Of a DNA stretch of 12,465 bases, positions 1 through 6,187 are shown piece by piece (position 1 is the first letter of the stretch; each line of letters starts with the position of its first letter). A program made the position numbers and the translations under genes. The notes beneath the pieces were generated by a model. That model saw nothing but the letters and a program-made list of their open reading frames with translations, was not told where the DNA came from and made no database searches. The stretch is from an uncultured Mailhella sp. (lineage in GTDB: Bacteria > Desulfobacterota > Desulfovibrionia > Desulfovibrionales > Desulfovibrionaceae), in assembly GCF_905187505.1 (NCBI RefSeq), contig NZ_CAJJIC010000063.1, positions 1 to 12,465 on the forward strand, given 5' to 3'.

Positions 1-656
1 AAGAGAGCGCTGTCTCCCTGCACCACGATGGTCAGAGGATTGGCCGCGCCCTGCTGGCTTTCGTACTTGATCCAGGTGCCGCGGTCGGTGAGGGCGTAGG
101 CGCCCTTTTCGGCGGCGATGGCGAGAGTGGCCATCATGCCCTGACCGGCGGAGATGTAGAAGGGTTCCTTGTCGGGCTTCAGGTTGAACTGCTTCCACAG
201 ATTGAGCTCGGCGGAATGGGTGCCGGACTTGTCGCCGCGGCTCACGAAACCGGCCTTGGCGTCATAGATGGCCTTCAGAGCCTCGCCGGTGGTCTTGCCG
301 GCGATCTTCGCAGGGTCGGACTTGGGGCCGACGATGACGAAGTCGTTGTACATGACCTGACGGCGGTCGATGCCGTAGCCGTCGTCGATGAACTTCTTTT
401 CCACGTCGGGAGCGTGGACGAGAAGCACGTCGGCGTCGCAGTTCTTGGAAATTTCAAGAGCCTTGCCGGTGCCCACGGCCACCCACTTGAGGTCGATGCC
501 GGTTTCCTTCTTGAACACGGGCGCGACGTATTCCAGAAGTCCGGAATCCTGAGTGCTGGTGGTCGTGGCCATCATCAGGGAATCTGCGGCCTGCGCGGGA
601 AGAACGCAGGAGAGCGAGAGCAGAGTGCCGAAGAGGACTTTGCCGAAATGGTTCAT
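1..656 (-). CDS. tupA: Tungstate ABC transporter substrate-binding protein TupA (partial, C-terminus beyond window)
   Basis: Periplasmic receptor that captures tungstate and passes it to a TupB/TupC permease-ATPase pair. The frame is open from an ATG at 656 to the left edge, giving 218 residues of a family usually near 270. Residues 1-24 form a Sec signal peptide (MNHFGKV, hydrophobic core, AQA cleavage site). The TupA-type oxyanion motif TTTSTQDSGLL is at residues 31-41, and SRGDKSGTH, which lines the ligand site in this family, lies further on. An AAGGAG ribosome site (positions 669-664) is 7 bases before the ATG and fixes the start. tunR lies 53 bases upstream on the same strand, so the two may be co-transcribed; tupB and tupC would be expected just beyond the left edge. 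A molybdate or other oxyanion preference cannot be excluded, but the TTTST..SGLL motif favours tungstate. Confidence 0.93.
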   Translation of the reverse strand, partial: MNHFGKVLFGTLLSLSCVLPAQAADSLMMATTTSTQDSGLLEYVAPVFKKETGIDLKWVAVGTGKALEISKNCDADVLLVHAPDVEKKFIDDGYGIDRRQVMYNDFVIVGPKSDPAKIAGKTTGEALKAIYDAKAGFVSRGDKSGTHSAELNLWKQFNLKPDKEPFYISAGQGMMATLAIAAEKGAYALTDRGTWIKYESQQGAANPLTIVVQGDSAL

Positions 657-679
657 GGATATGCTCCTTGTTATGGTTG

Positions 680-703
680 CGGCTCTTCGGAAGTGAAGAG
701 CCG
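680..703. other. Perfect 9-bp hairpin between tunR and tupA
   Basis: CGGCTCTTC (680-688) and GAAGAGCCG (695-703) are exact inverted copies around a 6-base loop, in the 53 bases between the tunR stop and the tupA start. No T-run follows on the minus strand, and the tupA ribosome site comes 11 bases later. It is therefore not a classical terminator. It may be an mRNA stability or processing element that uncouples tupA from tunR, or a protein-binding palindrome. Confidence 0.6.
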
Positions 704-709
704 GCGTTG

Positions 710-1696
710 TCAGTCGGTGGAGAGGCTCACGGCGCGCGCAGGAAAGCTCAGATAGACCCGGCTTCCCTGACGCACCCGAAGGCGTGCCAGATGCGCGGTT
801 TCTTGCACGGCGTTCATTCGCGTGCCGTCGGCAAGCTCCAGCACGAGGAAGGATTCCACCGTGTCCTGATGCAGTGCCGTCACCGTGGCGCGCACCGGCC
901 CCTGAAGGGCCAGAGACGCCTTTTCGGCAGACAGCACGATCTGTTCAGGGTCGATGGAAACCGTGGCCACCTGGTTGAGATGCAGTTCCATGTTGAGAAA
1001 CTGCCTCACGTCGCATCTTGCCGTGATGACGAGGTCGGAAAAGGTGGTGACTTCCACGCTCGCCGCCCGCATTCCCGTCCGTATGTCCGTAATGATGCCG
1101 ATGAAGGCATTGTCCGTCTCCTCATCCGTCGTCGGTCTGCCTGCGGAACTGTTCTTCACGATGCGCTTGGCCTCGCCTCCGGCAAAGTCCAGAAATTCCG
1201 CGATCTGTGCCGTTTTCTGCTGCCCGAGATAGGCCTGAACCACGTTGAACGGCACGTGCAGCTCCAGAAGCTCCAGACCTCTTGCGTAGCGTATGGCACG
1301 CGGTCCGGCCATGCCCGGCGCAAGCCCCATGCCCTCGGCGACGGCGTAGAACTTCCTGCGGACGAAGCCCTGATCGAAATGAAGAAAGGACTCGCTTTCG
1401 GCCTCGGGAAGACTGAGTATGCGCCGGATGTGCTTCATGCACGAGACGGGCAGAAGCACGTCCCGTCCGCCGGGATCGGGAACGTGCACCATGCCCGTCA
1501 CCGTGTCCACGTCCTGCCGCACGTTCAGGCTCAGCGCCTCGCCGAGCCTGAGACCTCCGTAGCGGATGAGCAGGAAAAGCAGATGAAGCCGCGCGCGGAC
1601 GATTTTCTTTGCCGTGGTCGTGGCTTCCTTTTCCCATGCTTCCCAGCGGAGCGTAAGCTGTTCGAGCAGGCTTCTGGTCAGATGTTCCTGAGGCAA
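710..1696 (-). CDS. tunR: TunR-type tungstate-responsive transcriptional regulator (inactive XerC/D-like domain plus TOBE domains)
   Basis: Cytoplasmic one-component regulator. Residues about 5-175 resemble the catalytic domain of tyrosine recombinases: arginine I is kept in GLRLGEA (R50) and arginine II in AIRYARG (R136). The HxxR histidine is Arg133, the LGH histidine is Gln159 (LGQQ), and the nucleophilic tyrosine position is Phe168 or Ala166, so strand transfer should be lost. Residues about 195-258 and 262-325 look like two Mop/TOBE oxyanion-binding units (NAFIGIITDI; GPVRATVTAL), as in ModE. This architecture matches the TunR family, reported in sulfate reducers to control modABC or oxyanion transporter genes in response to tungstate. 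The start is uncertain: an in-frame TAA lies five codons upstream of the TTG at 1696, and only a weak GAAG sits before it. It is upstream of tupA and divergent from moeA. An ordinary integrase is unlikely given the TOBE half and lost catalytic residues. Confidence 0.88.
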   Translation of the reverse strand: MPQEHLTRSLLEQLTLRWEAWEKEATTTAKKIVRARLHLLFLLIRYGGLRLGEALSLNVRQDVDTVTGMVHVPDPGGRDVLLPVSCMKHIRRILSLPEAESESFLHFDQGFVRRKFYAVAEGMGLAPGMAGPRAIRYARGLELLELHVPFNVVQAYLGQQKTAQIAEFLDFAGGEAKRIVKNSSAGRPTTDEETDNAFIGIITDIRTGMRAASVEVTTFSDLVITARCDVRQFLNMELHLNQVATVSIDPEQIVLSAEKASLALQGPVRATVTALHQDTVESFLVLELADGTRMNAVQETAHLARLRVRQGSRVYLSFPARAVSLSTD

Positions 1697-1753
1697 GGTG
1701 CACTTCGTCTTTTATCTGTTCCGCCCCATGGAAATCAGGGAACGGATGCATTT

Positions 1754-1894
1754 ATGAAATCATGCCTTTCACTCATGGCACAAAACGCCCATGGTGTATA
1801 CGCTGTGAAAAATGTCCGTTGCCTAATTATGAAATGACTTTCATGGTGCAAACGCGTATTTCAATATAACGTAAAAAATTCATATAGGCAATAC
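1754..1894. repeat. Cluster of inverted and direct motifs in the tunR-moeA control region (candidate TunR operators)
   Basis: Several short elements are packed between the divergent genes. TTGCCTAATTATGAA (1819-1833) recurs on the opposite strand as TTGCCTATATGAA (1891-1879), identical apart from a 2-base gap, so the two face inward. ATGAAA-TGAC-TTTCAT (1829-1844) is an exact palindrome. CATGG-type motifs recur as CATGGCACAAAACGC (1774-1788), CATGGTGTATACGC (1790-1803) and CATGGTGCAAACGC (1843-1856); the last two agree at 12 of 14 positions. TunR proteins derive from XerC/D-like recombinases, which bind paired half-sites, so these arms are reasonable candidate TunR sites. The assignment to TunR is inference. 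Confidence 0.5.
1863..1891 (-). promoter_or_regulatory. Candidate sigma-70-type promoter for tunR
   Basis: Read on the minus strand: TTGCCT (-35, 1891-1886), a 17-base spacer, then TATATT (-10, 1868-1863). Transcription would begin near 1856 and give a leader of about 160 bases to the TTG start. The -35 hexamer is part of an inverted motif repeated at 1819-1833, so a protein bound there would overlap the promoter. Five of six -10 bases and four of six -35 bases match the consensus. Confidence 0.45.
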
Positions 1895-2050
1895 TGAAAT
1901 GGGGAAACTGTCACTGGACGATGTTTTATTTCAAAATTATCATATTTCTTTTCAAGGTGATTGCGCAAAAAACGAAATGTTGCAAGAAGCGGGAATCCGA
2001 GCCTTTTCCTCCCGGAACGGAGGGCGTCTTTTCTTTTTTCTTCAAAAGGT

Positions 2051-2056
2051 TATACT
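2051..2056 (+). promoter_or_regulatory. Possible -10 element of the moeA promoter
   Basis: TATACT matches five of six -10 consensus positions and lies 36 bases before the moeA ATG. No good -35 hexamer lies 16-18 bases upstream; that stretch is pyrimidine-rich (around 2027-2040). The promoter may be activator-dependent, or the true start may lie further upstream near the motif cluster. No Moco-riboswitch-like structure was recognised in this leader. Confidence 0.3.
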
Positions 2057-2092
2057 CCGCGGAAGTATCATTCCATTTACCCGGGAGAAGTC

Positions 2093-3322
2093 ATGAAGTC
2101 CTTTCTTACCCTGAAATCGGTGGACGAGGTGCTGTCGCTCGTCAAGACCTTTGAGCCTCTTGAAGAGGAAAGCGTTCCTCTGGACGAGTGCGCGGGGCGC
2201 TGCCTTGCGCGGGACTGGACGGCGCCCGAAGATCTGCCGGGCTTCGACCGCTCCACGGTGGACGGGTATGCCGTCCGAGCCCGGGACGTGTTCGGCGCGC
2301 AGGAAGGCTCTCCTGCGCTTCTGGAATGCGTGGGCGACTGCCCCATGGGAAAGGCGCCGGACTTTTCGCTGGCGCCGGGACAGACGGCGCGCATACTCAC
2401 GGGCGGCATGCTGCCCGAGGGGGCGGACTGCGTGGTCATGGTGGAGTATTCCCGGCCTGCGGGAGAAAATCTGGTGGAGCTTGTGCGCACGCAGGCTCCG
2501 GGCGATCACGTGCTGGAGCATGACGAGGATGCTTCCGCCGGAAAGATGCTCCTGTCGGCGGGCACGCGTCTGCGTCCCCAGGAAATCGGTCTGCTTGCGG
2601 CTCTCGGTCAGGTGAGCGTGTCGGTGAGGAGACTGCCGCGCGTGGCCATTCTTTCCACGGGAGACGAGGTGGTGCCCTTTGACGAGAAGCCTCTTCCCGG
2701 GCAGGTGCGGGACGTGAACTCCCATTCCCTTGCGGCGCTGTGCCGTCAGGAGGGGGCCTGCGTGCGTTTTGAAGGCCTTGTCCGAGACGACGTGGCAAAG
2801 CTGGAAGAGGCCGTGCGCCATGCGCTGGACTGGGCCGACGTGGTGCTGCTTTCGGGCGGCTCCTCGGCAGGCATGCGGGACCATACCGTGGACATTTTTC
2901 TTTCCATGCCGGAAGGGGAACTTCTGGTGCACGGCGCGGCCATCAGCCCCGGCAAGCCGTTCATCCTTGCCCGTTCCGGCAGAAAGTGCCTCATGGGCCT
3001 TCCCGGGCACGTTTCGAGCGCTCTTGTGTGCGCCCGCGTCTTTCTTGCGCCGCTTCTCCGGCATCTGCAGGGCCGGGAGGAACCCGTCCCCGCAGGAGTG
3101 CCGGCCGTGCTTTCCCGTGGCGTGGCCTCGGCTCAGGGGCGCCGGGACTTCATCCGCGTGAAGCTCTCGCGCACAAGCGAAGGCGGCTGGACGGCCGAGC
3201 CCCTTACCGCGCCTTCCGGGCTCATTTCCGGTCTTGTGTCGGCCGACGCTCTTGTGGTCTGCCCGGAAAACAGCGAAGGGCTGTACGCCGGGCAGGAAGT
3301 GTTTGCGGAACTTCTGCGCTGA
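2093..3322 (+). CDS. moeA: Molybdopterin molybdenumtransferase MoeA (first copy)
   Basis: MoeA inserts molybdate or tungstate into adenylylated molybdopterin in the cytoplasm. The 409-residue product has the usual MoeA length and the expected order of motifs: STVDGYAVRA (residues 54-63), TGGMLPEGADCVVMVE (103-118), the ILSTGDEVV loop (186-194), VNSHSL (208-213), LLSGGSSAGMRDHT (252-265), VHGAAISPGKP (279-289) and GLPGHVSSALV (302-312). The last 80 residues form the C-terminal beta domain. The frame extends upstream to an ATG at 1961, but the ATG at 2093 is chosen because GGGAG (2083-2087) lies 5 bases before it and homology begins there (MKSFLTLKSVDEVL). It is divergent from tunR and followed 198 bases later by a second moeA. 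Whether this copy handles tungstate or molybdate cannot be told from sequence. Confidence 0.95.
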   Translation: MKSFLTLKSVDEVLSLVKTFEPLEEESVPLDECAGRCLARDWTAPEDLPGFDRSTVDGYAVRARDVFGAQEGSPALLECVGDCPMGKAPDFSLAPGQTARILTGGMLPEGADCVVMVEYSRPAGENLVELVRTQAPGDHVLEHDEDASAGKMLLSAGTRLRPQEIGLLAALGQVSVSVRRLPRVAILSTGDEVVPFDEKPLPGQVRDVNSHSLAALCRQEGACVRFEGLVRDDVAKLEEAVRHALDWADVVLLSGGSSAGMRDHTVDIFLSMPEGELLVHGAAISPGKPFILARSGRKCLMGLPGHVSSALVCARVFLAPLLRHLQGREEPVPAGVPAVLSRGVASAQGRRDFIRVKLSRTSEGGWTAEPLTAPSGLISGLVSADALVVCPENSEGLYAGQEVFAELLR

Positions 3323-3380
3323 GACGGCGTTCCGGCCCTGCCGGATGCCGCATCATGGCCGCCTTTTTGTGAGACGGCGT
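3320..3380 (+). repeat. 11-bp direct repeat flanking the end of moeA
   Basis: TGAGACGGCGT occurs at 3320-3330, where it contains the moeA stop codon, and again at 3370-3380. The copies are exactly 50 bases apart, and the bases after each stay loosely similar (CCGGCCCTG against CTGTCCCTTCCTG). This looks like the remnant of a small tandem duplication at the 3' end of moeA. No function is evident. Confidence 0.5.
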
Positions 3381-3410
3381 CCTGTCCCTTCCTGTGCGCC
3401 CTGCAGGGGG

Positions 3411-3438
3411 CGCCGGTTCCTTCGAGGCGGAACCGGCG
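3411..3438 (+). other. Perfect 10-bp intercistronic hairpin between the two moeA genes
   Basis: CGCCGGTTCC (3411-3420) and GGAACCGGCG (3429-3438) pair exactly around an 8-base loop. A T5 run occurs 20 bases later (3459-3463), inside a weaker GGCAG/CTGCC stem, so it is not a textbook terminator. It may cause partial termination or stabilise the upstream message, letting the two moeA genes be expressed at different levels. Confidence 0.55.
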
Positions 3439-3520
3439 GGGAGGGCGGAGGCAGCGGCTTTTTCTGCCGTCCTGCCGAGAATCGACTGTCATCATGGCGC
3501 GCTGCGCCAGGAGAGAACAT

Positions 3521-5479
3521 ATGCCCAGACATACCTATCTTACGATGAAGACTCCCGACGAGGCTCGGGAGCTCTGGTTCGCCCGCACGGACGAGCTCGG
3601 CATGGAACTTGCCGAAGAGGAAGTCCCGCTTTCTGCTGCGCTTCATCGCGTGCTTTCCCGTCCCGTGGAGGCGCGGCGCTCTTCGCCGGCGTTTCACGGA
3701 GCGGCCATGGACGGCGTGGCCGTGAAGGCCGAGGATACGTTCACGGCCTCCGCACGCAGACCGCTGCGTCTGGAAATCGGCAAGAACGCCTTCTGGATCA
3801 ATACCGGCCGCCCCATGCCCGAAGACTGCAACGCCGTGATCATGGTGGAGCATCTCAACGTGGAGGAGGGCGGAAAGTACGTGGTCACGGAAAAGGCCGC
3901 CTTTCCCTGGCAGCACGTGCGCAAGCTCGGCGAAGACATGGTGGCCACGGAGATCATTCTTGCGCCGGGCGTGGTCGTGGGGCCGTATGAACTCGGCGCG
4001 CTGGCCGCGGCAGGCGTGACCCGTCCTCTCGTGTTCCGCAAGCCGGAGGTGGCCATCATCCCCAGCGGTTCGGAGATCGTGGCGCTCGATGAGGCGAAGG
4101 AAGAGGATCTTCGCGCCGGTCGGGCTCTGCCGGAATTCAATTCCCTCATCTTTTCCGCCATGGTGGAGGATGCGGGCGCTCATGCCCGCGTGTGCCCCAT
4201 TGTTCCCGACGACGTGGAGCGCATCCGCGCGGCCATTGCCTCGGCCGTGGAAGGTGGGGCGGACCTCGTCATCATGAACGCGGGCTCCTCCGCGGGCAGT
4301 CATGACTATACGGCCGACGTCATCGCCGGCATGGGAGAACTTCTGGTGCACGGCGTGGCCGTCATGCCCGGCAAGCCCACGGCGCTCGGCATCGTGGAAG
4401 CCGGGGGGCGAAAGGTGCCCGTCATCGGCACGCCGGGCTATCCGGTGTCCGCCATCGTGGCCATGGAGGAATTCGCCCTGCCGCTTCTCGCCCGCTGGCA
4501 GAAGCGGGGCGTGAGACGCCGCGAGTCCGTGTCCGTCATTCCCTGCAATCCCATTCCTTCGCGCCCCGGCATGGAGGAGAGGGTCCGCGTCAAGCTCGGC
4601 GTGGTGGACGGCACCTGCTACGCCGTCACGCTTCCCCGGGGAGCGGGCACCGTGACCAGCCTTTCCCGTGCAGACGCCGTCATTCCCATAGAACGCGACC
4701 GAGAAGGTCTGGATGCGGGAGTGCCCGTGCGCGCCGAGCTTCTCCGCACCCGGGAGGAGATCGAGGGTGCGCTGCTCGCCACGGGCAGCCACGACAATAC
4801 GCTGGATCTCATCGACAGCATGCTGAGAAGAAAGCATCCCGGCTTCAGGCTGACCTCGGCCCACGTGGGCTCTCTCGGCGGTCTTCTCGCGCTTCGGCGC
4901 GGGCAGTGTCACCTGGCGGGCAGCCATCTGCTCGACGAGGAAAACGGCGTGTACAACCGCCGGGCCATTCAGGAGAACATGAAGGGCGTGCCTGCCCTGC
5001 TGGTGCAGCTCGTGGAACGCGAGCAGGGCATCATGGTGCTGCCCGGCAATCCGAAGAACATCGTATCCTTCGAGGACCTGTGCCGCGAGGACGTGCAGTT
5101 CATCAACCGGCAGCGAGGCAGCGGCACGCGCGTGCTTCTCGACTACGAGCTCAAAAAGCGCGGCCTCTCGCCCGCCAGCATCCTGGGATACCGCGACGAG
5201 GAATACACCCACATGAACGTGGCGGCCGCCGTGCTCTCCGGTCGTGCCGATGCGGGACTAGGCGTGCGTTCCGCCGCCGCGGCTCTCGGGCTGGACTTCA
5301 TTTCCGTGGGCGTGGAGGAATACGACCTCGTCATTCCGAAACGCTATGAGGAAGATGCGCGAATTCTGGCCCTGTTCGACGTCATCCGCTCCGATGAATT
5401 CAAAAAAAGCGTGCAGGCCATGGGCGGATACGGCACGGACAGAACCGGCGAGATCATCTGGGAATACGACGGAAAATAA
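3521..5479 (+). CDS. MoeA fused to a C-terminal periplasmic-binding-protein-like domain
   Basis: A 652-residue two-domain protein. Residues 1-408 are a second MoeA: GAAMDGVAVKAED (60-72), INTGRPMPEDCNAVIMVE (93-110), KLGEDM (135-140), IIPSGSEIVALDE (179-191), MNAGSSAGSHDYT (252-264), VMPGKPTALG (281-290) and GTPGYPVSAIV (303-313). Residues about 415-652 are a PBP-superfamily domain (ALLATGSHDNTLDLID; FINRQRGSGTRVLLDYEL; VAAAVLSGRADAGLGVRSAA). There is no signal peptide, so this domain stays in the cytoplasm. MoeA-PBP fusions are known in anaerobes; the PBP part is thought to bind a small ligand, and here an oxyanion or pterin is an inference. AGGAG (3509-3513) lies 7 bases before the ATG at 3521, which is preferred over the ATG at 3494. 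It is probably transcribed with the upstream moeA and ends at a strong terminator. Confidence 0.93.
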   Translation: MPRHTYLTMKTPDEARELWFARTDELGMELAEEEVPLSAALHRVLSRPVEARRSSPAFHGAAMDGVAVKAEDTFTASARRPLRLEIGKNAFWINTGRPMPEDCNAVIMVEHLNVEEGGKYVVTEKAAFPWQHVRKLGEDMVATEIILAPGVVVGPYELGALAAAGVTRPLVFRKPEVAIIPSGSEIVALDEAKEEDLRAGRALPEFNSLIFSAMVEDAGAHARVCPIVPDDVERIRAAIASAVEGGADLVIMNAGSSAGSHDYTADVIAGMGELLVHGVAVMPGKPTALGIVEAGGRKVPVIGTPGYPVSAIVAMEEFALPLLARWQKRGVRRRESVSVIPCNPIPSRPGMEERVRVKLGVVDGTCYAVTLPRGAGTVTSLSRADAVIPIERDREGLDAGVPVRAELLRTREEIEGALLATGSHDNTLDLIDSMLRRKHPGFRLTSAHVGSLGGLLALRRGQCHLAGSHLLDEENGVYNRRAIQENMKGVPALLVQLVEREQGIMVLPGNPKNIVSFEDLCREDVQFINRQRGSGTRVLLDYELKKRGLSPASILGYRDEEYTHMNVAAAVLSGRADAGLGVRSAAAALGLDFISVGVEEYDLVIPKRYEEDARILALFDVIRSDEFKKSVQAMGGYGTDRTGEIIWEYDGK

Positions 5480-5485
5480 CGGGAG

Positions 5486-5540
5486 AGACGGCCTCTTCCC
5501 TCGACCGGTCGGGGCGGGGGAGGCGGCCGTCTTCTTTTTT
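5486..5540 (+). terminator. Rho-independent terminator after the moeA pair
   Basis: AGACGGCC (5486-5493) pairs exactly with GGCCGTCT (5525-5532). Further pairing inside is possible between the CCTC..CCC and GGGG..GAGG stretches. The arm is followed by TC and six T residues (5535-5540). It starts a few bases after the stop codon and closes the plus-strand unit. Confidence 0.85.
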
Positions 5541-5605
5541 GCCGTCGTTCGCTTCGGCGTTCCCTCAGCGCGCAGGCAAAGGAGCGTCTCTTGCGCCGCT
5601 GAAAG

Positions 5606-5638
5606 AAAAAGGCTCCGACGTCTGAGTCAGACCTCGGA
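5606..5638 (-). terminator. Rho-independent terminator closing the aor operon
   Basis: On the minus strand TTCCGAGG..CTCGGA-type arms form a 10-bp stem with one C-C mismatch (plus-strand 5614-5624 with 5628-5638, 3-base loop). It is followed by GCC and five T residues (plus-strand A5606-5610). It lies about 160 bases past the DUF4096 stop, so the orphan gene would be in the same transcript as the genes upstream. The stretch 5541-5798 holds nothing else I can support. Confidence 0.8.
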
Positions 5639-5798
5639 ACCATGGGAAGAGCATCGTGGCTTTCTGAAAGGCGCATTCGGGAGGCGTTTGCAACCTTCCG
5701 TAAAAGGAAAATCCTGCCGGAGCATTGCGCAGGACTGGGGGAAATGCGGGGAATCGGGCGGACGTGTTCGCTGCCTGCGTCCATGCGGAGAATTCCCG

Positions 5799-6152
5799 TC
5801 AGGAATCGGCCTGCGTGTTCTTGGGACCGACATATTTTTTCATGGCCAGGCTGCACTTGCCGGTCTTGATCTTCCGCGGCGTGGTCGCATTTTCGGAAAG
5901 CTGCACGCTGGCGGGCAGGCAGGAGCGGATGATGTCGAAGGTTCCGTCCTTCTTCCATGCCGTAAAGCGTCGCCATGCCGTGACATAGCTGCCCATGTCG
6001 CGGGGCAGGTCGCTCCAGCGGCAGCCTGTGGTAAGGACATAGAGAACGGCTTCGAGCGTTTCGCGGTCGCTCTTGCGGGGACGTCCCACCTTCTTGCCCC
6101 GGGCGAGAAACGGCTCTATGCGTCTCCATTGCTGATCGCTGATGAATGCCAT
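5799..6152 (-). CDS. Orphan DUF4096 protein (IS5-family transposase N-terminal domain with an unrelated tail)
   Basis: The 117-residue product begins with the helix-turn-helix-like segment found at the N-terminus of IS5-group transposases: SDQQWRRIEPFL (residues 5-16), GRPRKSDRETLEAVLYVLTTGCRWSDLP (23-50) and AWRRFTAWKKDG (59-70). After about residue 78 the similarity stops. A basic tail follows (TPRKIKTGKC, AMKKYVGPKN) with no DDE catalytic region, and no catalytic part was found downstream in any frame. It has an ATG and a good AAGGA site 7 bases before it, sits 35 bases after the E1 gene, and precedes a strong terminator. No flanking terminal inverted repeats were seen. It could be a decayed insertion sequence, or a domesticated DNA-binding protein in the aor operon; the sequence does not decide. 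Function is not known. Confidence 0.7.
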   Translation of the reverse strand: MAFISDQQWRRIEPFLARGKKVGRPRKSDRETLEAVLYVLTTGCRWSDLPRDMGSYVTAWRRFTAWKKDGTFDIIRSCLPASVQLSENATTPRKIKTGKCSLAMKKYVGPKNTQADS

Positions 6153-6187
6153 GCCGTGATCCTTTATTTGATGATGTTTTTTCTGGT

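Noticed and set aside
1122..1751. Alternative N-terminus of tunR from ATG 1751 in another frame
   Set aside because: No ribosome site near 1751, and its product lacks recombinase or TOBE patterns. A frameshift is not needed because the TTG 1696 frame already begins at the usual start of the recombinase catalytic domain.
1895..2092. Moco or tungsten-cofactor riboswitch in the moeA leader
   Set aside because: Apart from a small CCTCC/GGAGG stem near 2008-2023 followed by a pyrimidine tract, I saw no multi-helix fold. The stretch is too short and AT-rich to support the call by eye.
5642..5869. Plus-strand frame of 75 codons between the convergent operons
   Set aside because: No ribosome site, no recognisable family, overlaps the DUF4096 gene, and starts next to the minus-strand terminator.
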